64,000 nucleotides of DNA from Dermanyssus gallinae (GCA_003439945.1 QVRM01005430.1:62001-126000); one strand, 5' to 3'; numbered from the stretch's first letter, positions 46,292 to 57,079 are shown. Made by a program: numbers and translations. Notes: generated by a model from the sequence alone, not told the origin.

Positions 46292-46874
46292 TTAAATGAC
46301 ATTTAAGTGTTACAGCGAGATGTAATTAACTATCAACACTAGGGCTTGTGGGGAGCGCTACCAGTCGAGCTTATCCTCGAGGCAGCCCCTCATTGTGCCC
46401 ATTATTGCTGCCGCATTGCCGCGTTGAACTGCCATATATATATATATATAGGTTTCCCTATACATGAACAGTCCAAACAAATCAAACCCTTTAGCGTGTT
46501 CAAAAAGCATGAACACGCTAATTGTCGCTAATAAAGTAGGACGAAATGATGTCATACGGTAGTCTCCTGCCAACCAATAAATGGGTCTGATTTTGCTAGA
46601 ACTATATTCGAACACATACCAGAATGTTCCGACGTGTGAGTGAAGACAATTAACCGCCGGGTCACTGACACCCTGCCCAATGCCCATGTGAACACTGGCT
46701 TGACTCTGTGCAGTTGTGTAAATTTGCCAAACATTCTGAAGATGAGCTGTTCATTCATGTTGATACTTCTGCGGTTGTTGTTGTTCTCGCGTGCAGACGG
46801 AATCGGCGATGAAGTCGGCCCCGGCCGTCCCACAGGAAACGGTCGCTGGTAAACCACCGGCCGCAGCCGAATAG
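43706..46874 (+). CDS. Small secreted protein rich in Pro/Glu/Lys/Ala, family not recognised
   Basis: Exons 43706-43867, 44419-44544, 45080-45250, 45873-46016 and 46797-46874 are all phase 0 and join to about 226 residues. The start is a signal peptide (MRHLIVLLLGTTLVAGVLGA). The mature part begins with a basic, Gly/Tyr/Gln-containing segment (QKGSYGSPKQRKPSLPKKY) and RLGRQLPGVRNGGYLYNRPV. The rest is low-complexity acidic/basic sequence (GDLEDDAKDEKAKTTAAADG, SQEKKSENAPVAVPAS) ending AVPQETVAGKPPAAAE. No Cys-rich toxin-like framework and no chitin-binding motif is seen. Secretion is inferred from the signal peptide; an extracellular matrix, cuticle or secretory-granule role is only a guess. 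The donors and acceptors fit consensus (AAG/GTAAGA, GCT/GTAAGT, GAC/GTAAGT). Confidence 0.65.
44419..44544 (+). CDS. Secreted-protein exon 2
   Basis: 42 codons between GTTTCTAG and GCT/GTAAGT. Arg-, Tyr- and Gly-rich (SQYELRDRHRLGRQLPG, NGGYLYNRPVYTSS). Confidence 0.7.
45080..45250 (+). CDS. Secreted-protein exon 3
   Basis: 57 codons between ACTCAACAG and AAG/GTACAG. This frame is favoured because it is phase 0 after exon 2 and continues the charged composition (NFPAHYTGDLEDDAKDEKAK). A second open frame covers the same bases without such bias. Confidence 0.65.
45490..45660. repeat. Tandem repeat with (TA)n, two copies, in the secreted-gene intron
   Basis: TTTTAGGGTTGA(A/T)ACATCTATATA followed by AATAGATGCCCC occurs twice. 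The second copy carries an expanded (TA)n (45594-45630). Confidence 0.75.
45790..45872 (+). CDS. Secreted-protein alternative exon segment (83 nt)
   Basis: After acceptor TCTAATAG, the phase-0 frame reads DTATSESEPKNDPKTEPMKP and STAEAGN, the same composition as its neighbours. The segment is 83 nt. If retained next to 45873, the frame meets TAG at once, giving a shorter C-terminus; if AG/GT at 45872/45873 is used as a donor, it ends in phase 2, which does not fit the last exon. If skipped by using 45872 as the acceptor, the long form results. Confidence 0.45.
45873..46016 (+). CDS. Secreted-protein exon 4
   Basis: 48 codons from GTAGAGATG (acceptor GGCAACAG) to GAC/GTAAGT. It encodes VEMSQEKKSENAPVAVPAS and ends KAAGDDSKLD, in phase with the last exon. 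Confidence 0.65.
46253..46287. repeat. (TA)n microsatellite
   Basis: About 16 TA units, 70 bp from the retrotransposon fragment at 46358. Confidence 0.9.
46358..46436 (-). mobile_element. RLE-type retrotransposon 3' coding fragment
   Basis: Minus-strand reading VQRGNAAAIMGTMRGCLEDK aligns with the C-terminus of the copy at 2590 (DIQRGNAASVRGTL) and with 61208 ([14 protein letters not shown]). Bordered by (TA)n at 46433-46450. Lies in the last intron of the secreted-protein gene. Confidence 0.65.
46797..46874 (+). CDS. Secreted-protein last exon
   Basis: 25 codons plus TAG after a pyrimidine-rich GTTCTCGCGTGCAG acceptor. Encodes TESAMKSAPAVPQETVAG and KPPAAAE. Confidence 0.65.
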   Translation, partial: TESAMKSAPAVPQETVAGKPPAAAE

Positions 46875-47202
46875 GCCGCATCGAGGACCGCCATTGATCA
46901 GAGCTTTTCCATCGGCTTCGATTCCCAACATGACAGTCCGCGGGCTTGTCTACAGGCGCCACCACCAATGCTTTGTTGTCGCACCTGTGAACTACGGATC
47001 TTGCTACGGATTATTTATAATGTGATAACTACCAGCAACGACACTTCTATTTATTCTATTTATTCACACCAGCCAACAATAAAATCGAGCGTCTGGATTT
47101 ACGCGAGAAGAGACGAGAACAACGTGTCATGCTATAATGATCCGTTTTTTTTCTTCGTGCTTGTAGTTCATCACACCAGTGCCGGCAGGAAAAGTGGCAT
47201 AT

Positions 47203-47203
<1 letters not shown>
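46875..47203. other. 3' flank of the secreted-protein gene
   Basis: No exon recognised. An AATAAA signal at about 47080 may serve polyadenylation of the gene ending at 46874. Confidence 0.4.
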
Positions 47204-47239
<36 letters not shown>

Positions 47240-47292
47240 CATATATATATATATATATATATATATGTTTATATATATATATATATATATAT
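47204..47292. repeat. (TA)n array flanking the R2-like element on its 5' side
   Basis: Three long TA runs with ATCA and GTT interruptions. Confidence 0.9.
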
Positions 47293-48192
47293 GTTAGATT
47301 ATATATGTATGTTACATTAGAAGCAGATTTTATATTAGATAATAATAACAAAACACCTAGAGAAATTGACCATCTTTTAGCTACTAATTTTAACTCACGC
47401 ACACCTGGGGCGATTAGAGGCCAACGTAATTCTTAGGCGCATAAGGATCTGGTAGAGGACCTCCTTAAAAAGAAGTCTCTCCTGGATTCCAACCTTGACG
47501 GATCTGAGCTTCCTGAGCCTAGTCGGCCTCGATACTCTGAATCAGATGGCCCCTATAATCCATCCCAAAAATATATTATTATATCTAAAATACAAGCCCT
47601 CACAAACACATTTCTCAAACGCAACATAATTTCAACAGACCTTACTCATCTGTCAAATATAATTTGCTCAGGTGAGAATCACACTATCGCCTTAAACGAA
47701 TTTCTGAACAAACACTTTACACACACTGTCCGACGTCGTGCCTTTAGAGAAACACCTCCACTGAAGCGCGAGTATCTAAAAGGCAACAGCGACGTCAAGA
47801 CTACGCAACCACTCAAAAACTTTTTAGCCAAAACCGATCCAAATGCGCTCATGAGGTGCTGGACGGCAAACATACCATACACAACATGCAGGCCACCGAG
47901 GTTGTAGAACACTGGGCCAACACGATGACACAACCACCCCCTGAACCACTCCCTTGCCCCGTATACACTCCCAACTCTGATCTCTTTGAGGTTTCCCTCC
48001 CTATCTCCCTAAAGGAAACCCACGTAGCTCTCCGCGGACCTTCAAAAGCACTAGGCTTGGACGGAATTTGTCTTTCGTCCCTCCGTAAACTCCCGTTAGA
48101 AGTAGTCTGTTGTATTCTTAGCATACTATTATTTAGCGATATTGCCTCAGCCCATGAAACTGCTCGCTTAGCGTTCATCCCTAAAATTAACA

Positions 48193-49554
48193 ATGTCCCA
48201 TCCCCCCACATCCCCAAGCGATTTGCGACCCCTATCTATTAGTTCATACTTACAACGAACGCTTAACAAAATTCTTTCTATACGCCTCCAGAACTCTATT
48301 AAGCTTCTCCCAATCCAGCGAGCGTTTCTCCCCTATAATGGTACCTTCGAGAATCTTGCGGTTCTGGATGGTATCCTTAACGATGCCAAGTCTGCAGGAC
48401 GTGAGCTCAGACTCGCCTCAATCGACCTCCGTGAGGCGTTCGACATGGTGAGTCATGACTCCGTCCTGTGGTCACTCCGGACTCGCGGATACCCGGAGGT
48501 ATTCATTAACTATATCGAACGCTTGTACCTCTCATCTAAAACTCTCATAGAATTTGGACAAGAATGTCGCACATTTCGGCCAACTAGGGGTGTTAGACAG
48601 GGAGATCCTCTGTCCCCCCTCTTATTTAATCTAGTTCTCGACGACATTCTTTCAAAATTAGACAAAACTAATATCGGGTACCAACTTACTGATGACTTCC
48701 GCCTTATGGGCTTAGCCTTTGCGGATGATCTCATCCTCCTAGCCTCCACGAAATCCACTCTCCAACGGCTCCTTAATATTGCGGACCCACTTTTGAAATC
48801 CCGAGGCCTTGAAATTAATACTAATAAAAGCTTTACTATCTCCCACCTATTTAATAGGAAGGAAAATAAAGGTTTTATCAATACCGTACCAGAATTTAAC
48901 GTTGGAGATCGGCAATTGCCAGCTAAAGGTATGAGCGATCGATGGAGATATCTTGGAGTCGACTTTGACAGCAATGGCAGAGTTGACTCCACCAGGGATA
49001 TACTCCTTAATTTACTCAACAGACTCACGATAGCTCCCCTTAAACCCCACCAAAGACTCATATTTTTGAAAAACTTTCTCATTCCCCGTCTCCTATATAA
49101 ACTGGTCTCCGGTCCCAGACCATCTTACGCACTCCTTAGTGACCTAGATAAAGAGATCAGAAAGGTTGTTAAGTCGAAATGGCTTAAGCTCGAAAACTCG
49201 GTGCCGAACGCCTACCTGTACACGCACACAGCACACGGCGGTCTGGACATCCCCTGCCTCCAAACATTCATTCCCAGACTCCGCCTCTCCCGCCTGACAG
49301 CACTACAACACTCCACGCACCTTGGGGTCCAATGGATGCTAACCACCGAGCACTTTAAAAAGATCTTGCGAAAACAAGACTTCTTTGCGAGCGCTTGGGA
49401 ACCTCCATTGAGACCGCTACACAAGAGACCGACTACTGGTCTCAACAACTACACAACACGTTCGATGGGGCACATTTTAAAAAAGCACACGAAACGCCCT
49501 TTGTACATTACTGGATTAAGGGTATGCCCTACCTATCTGGTAAGGAGTATTTAA
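48193..49554 (+). CDS. Reverse transcriptase ORF segment of the R2-like element
   Basis: The longest intact stretch, about 450 codons without a stop. Palm motif A is SIDLREAFD, motif B RQGDPLSPLL, motif C FADD (intact Asp pair), followed by a thumb region. Residues after about 49430 in this frame are out of register; the true protein continues in the next frame (WSQQLHNTFDGAHFKKAHET). Confidence 0.85.
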   Translation: MSHPPTSPSDLRPLSISSYLQRTLNKILSIRLQNSIKLLPIQRAFLPYNGTFENLAVLDGILNDAKSAGRELRLASIDLREAFDMVSHDSVLWSLRTRGYPEVFINYIERLYLSSKTLIEFGQECRTFRPTRGVRQGDPLSPLLFNLVLDDILSKLDKTNIGYQLTDDFRLMGLAFADDLILLASTKSTLQRLLNIADPLLKSRGLEINTNKSFTISHLFNRKENKGFINTVPEFNVGDRQLPAKGMSDRWRYLGVDFDSNGRVDSTRDILLNLLNRLTIAPLKPHQRLIFLKNFLIPRLLYKLVSGPRPSYALLSDLDKEIRKVVKSKWLKLENSVPNAYLYTHTAHGGLDIPCLQTFIPRLRLSRLTALQHSTHLGVQWMLTTEHFKKILRKQDFFASAWEPPLRPLHKRPTTGLNNYTTRSMGHILKKHTKRPLYITGLRVCPTYLVRSI

Positions 49555-50166
49555 ACCTACTAAAGCTCAGGATCAACGCACTACCAACGCGTGCCAGATT
49601 GGCCAGGGGACGCCCGGGCTACAACAAACGTTGTAGGCACGGGTGTCATGCGTCTGAGACGTTGGCTCATGTCGCTCAGATGTGCGATACAACACACAAA
49701 CAAACCATAAAGAGACATGACCTGTGATCGCGTGGCGCGTCTTCTCCGCGGAAGGGGTCATGAGGTGGTTCGTGAGCGAGTATTCCGTCGACCGGGCGCA
49801 CCGGGTCTAAAGCCCGACCTCGTAATAACAACACCTACCGAGGTCTGGGTTTTAGATGCCGAGGTTTGCGGCCCGAACCGGGACCTGGCAAAAGCACGGC
49901 AAGACAAGATCGCCAAATATGACGTCGAGTTCCTAAGAGCGGCGCTCCCCGACCCGCAAAAACCTCGCAGATTCGGATCCATCACTATCTCTATGAGTGG
50001 TGTATGGGACTCCGAATCTGCGAGGACGCTCTTGGGGCTCGGCGTCACGAAGAGGAATCTTATGGATCTCACCGTTTTAACTTTGCAAGGAACCTTGAGG
50101 ATATACCGCTCGCACCGGGTCCATAAGAGCGGGGGCTACCATCAAGCAAGGACAACTGACTCTTAA
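49395..50166 (+). CDS. CCHC knuckle and RLE endonuclease segments of the R2-like element
   Basis: Two overlapping frames. The first (to 49727) has NLLKLRINALPTRARLARGR and CRHGC...H...C, the conserved knuckle before the endonuclease. The second (from 49717) has RVARLLRGRGHEVVRE, then KPDLVI, VLDAEV and K(7)KY-like spacing, the PD-(D/E)xK core. Two stops are avoided only by switching frame near 49720, so this copy is unlikely to make an intact enzyme. Confidence 0.8.
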
Positions 50167-50264
50167 TTTCACGTGACACCTTTTTACCACCATTTTTATT
50201 AAGGCGAGCACTGCCGAGTGTGCAAACGTATTGTAAATGATTAATAAATCATCACAATATTTTC

Positions 50265-50279
50265 TATATATATATATAT

Positions 50280-50325
<46 letters not shown>
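50265..50325. repeat. (TA)n array flanking the R2-like element on its 3' side
   Basis: Begins immediately after the AATATTTTC end of the element. With 47204-47292 it brackets the insertion. Confidence 0.9.
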
Positions 50326-50330
<5 letters not shown>

Positions 50331-50826
50331 GCCCTAACAATTAGGTAGGACATCATCAAGTGGCCCGATCAGATTTAGTGGCTAGTAAGCTTATCTTACG
50401 TTGATTGATTTTAAAGACCACTCCAGTTTTGCGTTTCGAAGCAAAAAACGCGATTTTTGCGCCTTCCGACATGAAACATATCGGACGCTACCTCACACGA
50501 TTTTCACCCTTCGCATAGAGAAAGGCCATATTTAAACGTAAAATGATTTTACATGACTAACTGCCTCGATACGTCAACGGGCCGGGGTAATCAGATTTGA
50601 TAACGCTGAGAAAAAGAAAGTGTGGTGACTGGTTTTCAAGCAAGCGCACATGCTATGCATAGTAAGTTCCAGAGATATACGTTAGACGTTTCAGAACATG
50701 TAACAACAAGTTTATATATATATATATATATATATACTTTTTTTGGGGGGACAATTGTTTACACCCCTTTATGAGTTAAATAAAATTTGTATTTCCTATA
50801 TATATATATATAAATATAAATATATA
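50326..50826. other. Spacer with a small retro-tail fragment
   Basis: Includes GGGGACAATTGTTTACACCC followed by GAGTTAAATAAAATTTGTAT at about 50743-50795, similar to the tail of the RLE-type family and again between two (TA)n arrays (50711-50737, 50798-50812). Confidence 0.5.
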
Positions 50827-51956
50827 CAGGGTGTTCCTATTTGTGTGGCCACAACGCTAGGGTATGGTCAAACTCGGTGAGAAAATCATTTTTGCCAATG
50901 GGTGGAAGCCGGGAAAACGTTTTGTTTAGGAGTGAGGATGAAATTTATAAAAGCAGTTATTCAGCCTTTTTTCTTCTACATAGTTGTGCAAAATCTACGT
51001 TTGCGGGAGAACCAGTCAACGCACAAAGGAACCGATCATACCGGCGTGTTTGGCGGAAAATTCTGCATTACTAGCTTGCGTAGCAAGAAGCGAATAGGCA
51101 AATTAAGGAAAGTCATAAAAAGTCAAAATGTTACGTTAACGCTTTTTTGTGCGACATCGTAATTTTTTCCTTTACGACCGAAAATGTACGTTCAAAAGAC
51201 TACTCTCAGGCAATAGCAAATTTAATGCCTACTGCATTTATACCAAAGTGATGGTGCTGCGTTACGTAGTTGCCAAGTAACTAAGCTTTTTCGATAGCCA
51301 TATCGAAAGCGAAGGCATGCATATTTCCATAGGGCGTATGAGAAAGTTAGGTACATATTTTGAGGTTTGGTAGAACTCAACAAGAGAATAAATTTTCCTA
51401 GTGGAAGGAGGGGGCGGAAACGTCTTGGCAAATTTTTACGGTTCTGAACGTGAAAACTTGCACGTAAAACATAACAACTATGACTGTCGAAAAAGCTTAG
51501 TGACTTGACAACTACGTAACGCAGCAACATCACCTTGATGCGAAAATGATGGGCATTAAATCTGCTATTGCCTGAGAGTAGTCTTTTGGACGTGCATTTT
51601 TGGTCGTAATGGAAAAAATTACGATGTTGCACAAAAAAGCGTTAACGTAACATTTCGACTTTTTATGACTTTCCTTAATCTGGCTATTCGCTTTTTGCTA
51701 CGCAAGCTAGTAATTTATACTTTATTGTGCAGAATTTTCCGCCAAACACACCGGTATGATCGGTTCCTTTGTGGTTCTCCCACAAACGTAGATTTTGCAC
51801 AACTATGTAGAAGAAAAAAGGCTGAATAACTGCTTTTATAAATTTCATCCTCACTCCTAAACAAAACGTTTTCCCGGCTTCCACCCATTGGCAAAAATGA
51901 TTTTCTCACCGAGTTTGACCATAATCTAGCCTTTTGGCCACACAAATAGGAACACC

Positions 51957-51959
<3 letters not shown>
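50827..51959. mobile_element. 1.13-kb foldback element with about 475-bp inverted arms
   Basis: The left end CAGGGTGTTCCTATTTGTGT is mirrored at the right end (ACACAAATAGGAACACCCTG). The arms (about 50827-51300 and 51485-51959) match along their length, including GCCGGGAAAACGTTTTGTTT, ACTACTCTCAGGCAATAGCA and GCTGCGTTACGTAGTTG. The centre, about 185 bp, is not mirrored. Flanking TATA on both sides fits a TA target duplication, as in Tc1/mariner-like elements. No transposase is readable, so it would be non-autonomous. Open frames within the arms (for example 50841-51074) are mirror images of each other. Confidence 0.85.

Positions 51960-51991
<32 letters not shown>
51960..51991. repeat. (TA)n microsatellite
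   Basis: About 15 TA units, directly at the right end of the foldback element. Confidence 0.9.
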
Positions 51992-51992
<1 letters not shown>

Positions 51993-53475
51993 CTGTGGAT
52001 TCATAATTGGCTGCCAACCCAGCATAAGACATCACATTATTTGTGGCGTTAAGATGAAAAGAGGCAGAAAGGCAACGGGAGAGAGCGGAATGCAGCCTTG
52101 GAAAGGAAAGTGAAAAAGAGGGGGAGCTGTTTGACGTGACATGTGGTCAGGACAAAATTCTCCATTGGGCTCACCCACTTTCTTTGGCGCGACGAACTCT
52201 ATCGCGCACTCTCGAATTCTCGCGTTTGTGCCCTGTCCTGCTGTACAGATCCGGACTTGTGTCGGGCGGTCGGTCAATCGGTCGGTTCACGGCCACGCCA
52301 TTTACCTTACAATGCCTTAATAAATAACAACACCAAAAAGTTTCACCTTCTATCTTCGATTGTCACCGTATGGCGATACTGTGGTACTTCTGACACGCTC
52401 GGTAACTCTGCCGCACACCCGATAGTTTGCTTCTGCTGCTGCTGCAGTTACCGCTGATGTCGCTGCAGGTTCTGCCGCGGAAAAAACGAGGAATGCGCCA
52501 CGCTGCTACCTCCTGTGCCAGACTATGGCCGTCGGCCCGGCCTGGCCTGGCCTCGATGGAATGAAATCATTTTCCTTTTGGCTAGCTGTGATGTCGCATT
52601 GGTTGGGCTGATGAGGACTTCCGTACACACAGACACACTGCAAACGACTGCACGACTGTCTCGGCACTCAACGACAACCGATTGGTACGTCCGTCCGTCC
52701 AGACCGCGATCGACGGCGAGAACGGCGCGTCAGACGGTGGACGAAAGCGTCAACGCACGACAAAGATGGAGACGATGAAACAAACCAGACGACGACGATG
52801 ACCAAGGAGTGGCGTCGTCTTCTGTTTCTTGCGGGTAGAGGTCCTTTTCTGTTTCCTGCGGGTAGAAGTCCTTTTCTGTTTCCAACGGATAGACCCCCTT
52901 TTCTGTTTCCAACGGATAGACGTCCTTTTCTGCCTCAAACTTCAGGCAGACTACGCCGGTCCGTTTCGGCCGCCTTCAGTGGCGCCGGCACACACAACTC
53001 GACCGACCGATCGAACCAGCATCGAATCTCTCTACCGCTCGGGTAAACGAAGCCAATTTGAGTCTTCGCCGCTCGCGGCCTCAGTGAGGTCGCAAACTTC
53101 CCAACCAGCTGGCATCCAGCTGTCCGCTGACAGTCTGTGTCCATTTGTCCGTTCTCTGAACTCCAGAGAGAGATAGAGAGAAATAGAGACGTCAAGTTTT
53201 TTCTGCTTTCGAGCTGCTGGTGAAACTAAGCGTGGTTAGTGAGAGCTAGAGTAGACGAGCTTCTTCGAGGCTTGCTGTCAGGCTGGTTGGTGTCAGTGGA
53301 AATTCGCCGAAACATCATAACCACTTGCTTGGAATTCGACGCAAAACGCCATCTTTGTTGAAATACGCTTTTGTCAACAAAAAACAACTTTTCCGTCGAC
53401 GTATAAACTAATAATAAAAATTAAACCCAGCACACAGACATTTCTTTACGTCAAATGATTAAAATATAACAAATA

Positions 53476-53476
<1 letters not shown>
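51992..53476. other. GC-richer region without a recognised gene
   Basis: Sequence from about 52070 to 53290 has balanced composition and several open frames on both strands. None shows a domain. It could include a promoter or 5' UTR exon of a gene not visible here. Confidence 0.35.
52822..52940. repeat. 30-bp tandem repeat, four copies
   Basis: The unit TTTTCTGTTTCCAACGGATA plus GACGTCC-type sequence repeats about four times. Being a multiple of three, it keeps frames open (minus strand: ETEKDFYPQ-type repeats). Confidence 0.85.
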
Positions 53477-53507
<31 letters not shown>

Positions 53508-56500
53508 CTAACAAATTAAATGCAGAGTAATTTATTCAAAGCCCATTCACACGCAGCCTAGCATAAAACCAAGAAAATATCTGGCTGTCAAAACAATTTG
53601 GGCACTAACTATGACTTATAAAGCAAACAGAGCACGTTTACAGACTTGACTTACTAGTGGAAGGCAAATACAACTATTCGAACAACAGTTGTAACAATAG
53701 TTTCTCACACCGCTACCGTTTGACAAGTGACCCAGTGCTCGTGTGTGTGTACCGGGTAAGCAAAGGTCGAGGCTCATTGCCGCATAGCTTGAGCGATATT
53801 GTTGTGTGGCCGTACCGGGGTCACGGGAAAAAGGCACCATTAGTTGAGCATACAGTTGTTTTTTGAAATTATTATTATTATTATTACTATTATTATTTTT
53901 GTTATTACTGTTAGAGGTGTGTTAACTGTGTGCAGGCGAAAAGTGAAGACAAATAAAGTCATTTCATTCATTGCGATTGCTTAGGACTACTCACTGCACC
54001 GGCATTAATAGCAATCAATAAATACGAGGAAATGAAATTGTGCTGTTAATCATATAACGAATAACATAATTTTGTATGCACGTATAATGTACTTCAAAAT
54101 GTTAACAGCATTTTTACGCGTACATATTTGTACTTTTAATTTGGGCGAAATAAATACCAGCCCTTGCTCTACTAATCCTCGGCTTGAACGCTTCGACAGG
54201 GTCACAGTCACTAGCTGCACCTAGTGCTGTACGAGATCGTTAGGTGATTTGCAGTTTGAACACTCATGGCGTGATACTTTGGGCACTTTTTATCGCAGAA
54301 TTTACACATACAATTCAAATAACTTAAAACTGGTCTCATGATAACTGTACCGTTACATACAATATCGTAGTAATCATGAGTCAAGGCTCTGCTGACGACG
54401 TGTCGATTCACACAATTAAGTTTTTAGCACTTTTTTCGTTAGTGCTGAGTGCTGGTCTGCACTTAATAGTAGAGGTAGAACTTATTTGAGGTACTGGTAG
54501 AAGTTTACAGCCCCAACGTATTTCTGTTCTACTTTTCTGCTGTGTGCTGATAGCAGATATAATTACAAGAATTTTTTTCACACAGATAAAATCATCAATA
54601 ACTACCCAAGTGAAGCAATTTAGATAAGGGAAACCGCTAGAGTCCATGCCTTTTTGTCATTTATAAAAGTGTACAACTGCTGATTTAAACCCGCAAACAG
54701 TGATCCAAAAATACCGAGCACACTGCTAAATTTCAGAAGCTTGCGAAAGAAAAACTAAAAATTGTTAACACAAGCATAACCAGACATTATCGTATTAATC
54801 AAAACATAGATCAGGATATATAAAAAGCAAAAAATTAATTCGCAATACCTTTGCATTTCAAGATGGAACATAATTACAATACAATCGTCATTATATACAC
54901 TAACTATATGGAAGCCTGTGAATCCTACATGTCACCAAGCCCTCGGTTTTCAAATGTAGACGATTTTGTGGACAGAGACCTCCCAGAGGTTTTCAGCGTT
55001 GGAAAAAATGTCCCAGCAGATAGACTGTTGCTCGCTTATGCCCACATAGACGTCTCGAATATGTCCAGAATCACAAACGGTACTCGAAAATACGCTAGCG
55101 CAATGTCTTACTTGGATTGAGACCGATCATAGCAGAAGGTGTGATTGCACTGTAACACAAAATTGATCATATTTGTATTGGGAGTGAAATGGAGTTGCAC
55201 GATTTTGACGGGAGTTCACTGACATATCCCAAGAAATCTAAGTACAATATCATCCCTAAATATGTCTGATCGCAACTTGTATACATGTGCATAGCATACA
55301 TCTAAATGAATAAGGTCAATATTGAGTATAATATTTCTCAATAGAATTTTGAACGTTTCTGCTTCAAGACAGATCCAGATGCAGCAATGCGCATAGTAGA
55401 CAAATACAAGAACATAAAAAGCGCGAACGACACGGACGTAGGCTTCAGGAATTACAGCCATAGAGTCGTATATAACGCCTGCTGTTATGTACTCAATAAA
55501 CGCTAAATCGAAATAAGCTTAAAAAACTGGCCAATCGAAACCCGGGTGTGTCTGGTGTTATCTATACGCCTCGCCGAAGACATAAGCATCAAGAAAATTT
55601 TAGACAATATGAATAACCCGTAAGATGCATGGAAAGTAATGCATACTGAGCTACGTGAAAGAAAAGAACAAGAAAGGAACAACCGTCGTATATTGCTCTT
55701 ACAGGATACCTACAGGGAGCAATGAGATCAGATGCAAATTTGCATGACGTTAATGAATTTCAGTCGCCAAGAAGCTAGCCGAGAAAAAATGTGAAATATA
55801 ATCTACTCCGCACGTAATACAAATGTAAACTGTATAGCCGACTATACCGTTTACATCGGTATTAAATAAACGAACAGTACTCACAAACGAGCGAATTAGT
55901 AAACGCATGGCCCGCTTTAAAATAACAACGCGCATTGTCTCGATGGGATAACGAGGGTCATCGTAAGGAAAAGCGAAGCTGTGTTTATCGTTCTGCACTC
56001 TCCACCTTGTTTTCATCATCTTAAAATTTTGAAGATATCCAAAGTGGTTAGAGGAAGTAGGGGTAAGTTTAGCACATAATAAAACAAATCCAGAGAAGTT
56101 GTAAAATGGTAGACTAGTAACTCTGGTAAGCGTACTAAATAAAATACTAGAGATTCCCCACGTTTATCCAAGAGTCTTTATAGCAAAAACACATCTGTAG
56201 CAGCATTTTTCGATATTTTCGCGCGCTTTCAATACTGTCCCGCACTACAGGTTGGTTGTCAAGTGCAACTATATGAGCAGCACTAACGCCTTATAAAAAA
56301 ATAATATTTCTTTATTATGGACGAGAGAAAACAATTTCTAAAAACTGACAGGTAATCTCAGCCGACACAGTAAGAGTACACGGCGTTTCGCAAGGTTGGA
56401 AATTGTTTACTTCTAAATGTTTTACAACTGCGAATTGGATACGCTGATGAGTCATGTATGGGATTTCGGTTAAATAGCGCTTAGGTTGATTACCCAGAAA

Positions 56501-56601
56501 AAAGCTAAGCTTGCATAGCCAGGTAAAAAACATACCTCCGAAACTCAGAGCCGTAGTTGTACTGATAACGAAGCTAAAAAAATCTCCCTGTCCATTATAA
56601 G

Positions 56602-56602
<1 letters not shown>
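53477..56602. other. Long gene-free stretch
   Basis: AT-rich; (TA)n at 53477-53507 and (TTA)n at 53868-53895. An ATG-initiated open frame at 54863-55120 (MEHNYNTIVIIYTNYMEACE...) shows no family resemblance and is not called. Confidence 0.35.
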
Positions 56603-56640
<38 letters not shown>

Positions 56641-56870
56641 TATAACCTAAACCCCATCTACAGTACGGCGTTCTTGCATTTATGTGGCGAAATAAGTGAG
56701 GGAGGGTCTTTCAGATCAAAAACACGACGCTATGACTGCTTTCTCCATCGTTCACTCGCATAAGGCGCCTTTTTTGAAGCTATGTCCGACTACCTACATC
56801 AGTAAAGCAGATAATAGTAATTTCGCTCTCATTCCTAAACAAGGCATTCTCCCATAATACATAGTGGTCC

Positions 56871-56904
56871 GTGATCTTAATCACTATATAGTGATTATGA
56901 TCAC
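56871..56904. repeat. 34-bp near-perfect palindrome
   Basis: GTGATCTTAATCACTAT is followed by its inverted copy with one mismatch. A TAGTGATTAAGATCAC relative occurs at about 57288-57303. Confidence 0.8.
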
Positions 56905-57079
56905 GAAACATTATGTATGTGTGGTACCTATACACATTTTTTATGGGACCGTCTTCTCCGGACGACAAATTTATTCGAGTTCAATAATTCTTCATTGAGC
57001 TTGAAATTTCCATTATTACATAAATTGTAACAATTATAACTATTCAGGTAATTTTGCAGAAAAGGCTATTGCCCGTGTC

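Larger units (their letters stand above)
47293..50264 (+). mobile_element. R2/R4-like non-LTR retrotransposon with restriction-like endonuclease, 5'-truncated
   Basis: A single sense-strand protein can be followed with about four frame changes (near 47850, 48190, 49420, 49715). It shows a Myb-like start (EIDHLLATNFNSRTPGAIRG, near 47380); a linker; RT motifs RLAFIPK, LRPLSISSYLQRTLNKI, SIDLREAFDMVSHDSV, GVRQGDPLSPLLFN, LAFADDLILLA; the R2-type thumb LKPHQRLIFLKNFLIPRLLY; a Cys-His knuckle (CRHGCHASETLAHVAQMC); and an endonuclease with KPDLVI...VLDAEV...KIAKYD. This is the domain order of R2-group elements, which nick one target strand and copy their RNA there. N-terminal zinc fingers are missing (5' truncation). 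Internal stops are few, so the insertion is fairly young. It sits inside (TA)n, not in rDNA. Confidence 0.88.

Noticed and set aside
48510..49082. 190-codon minus-strand frame
   Set aside because: Antisense of the R2-like reverse transcriptase, which has all RT motifs on the plus strand.
50841..51074. Possible transposase in the foldback element
   Set aside because: The frame is mirrored in the opposite arm and has no catalytic or HTH motif; it is a by-product of the inverted repeat.
54851..55120. 89-codon plus-strand frame
   Set aside because: ATG present, but no family, splice or composition support; surrounding DNA is ordinary AT-rich spacer.
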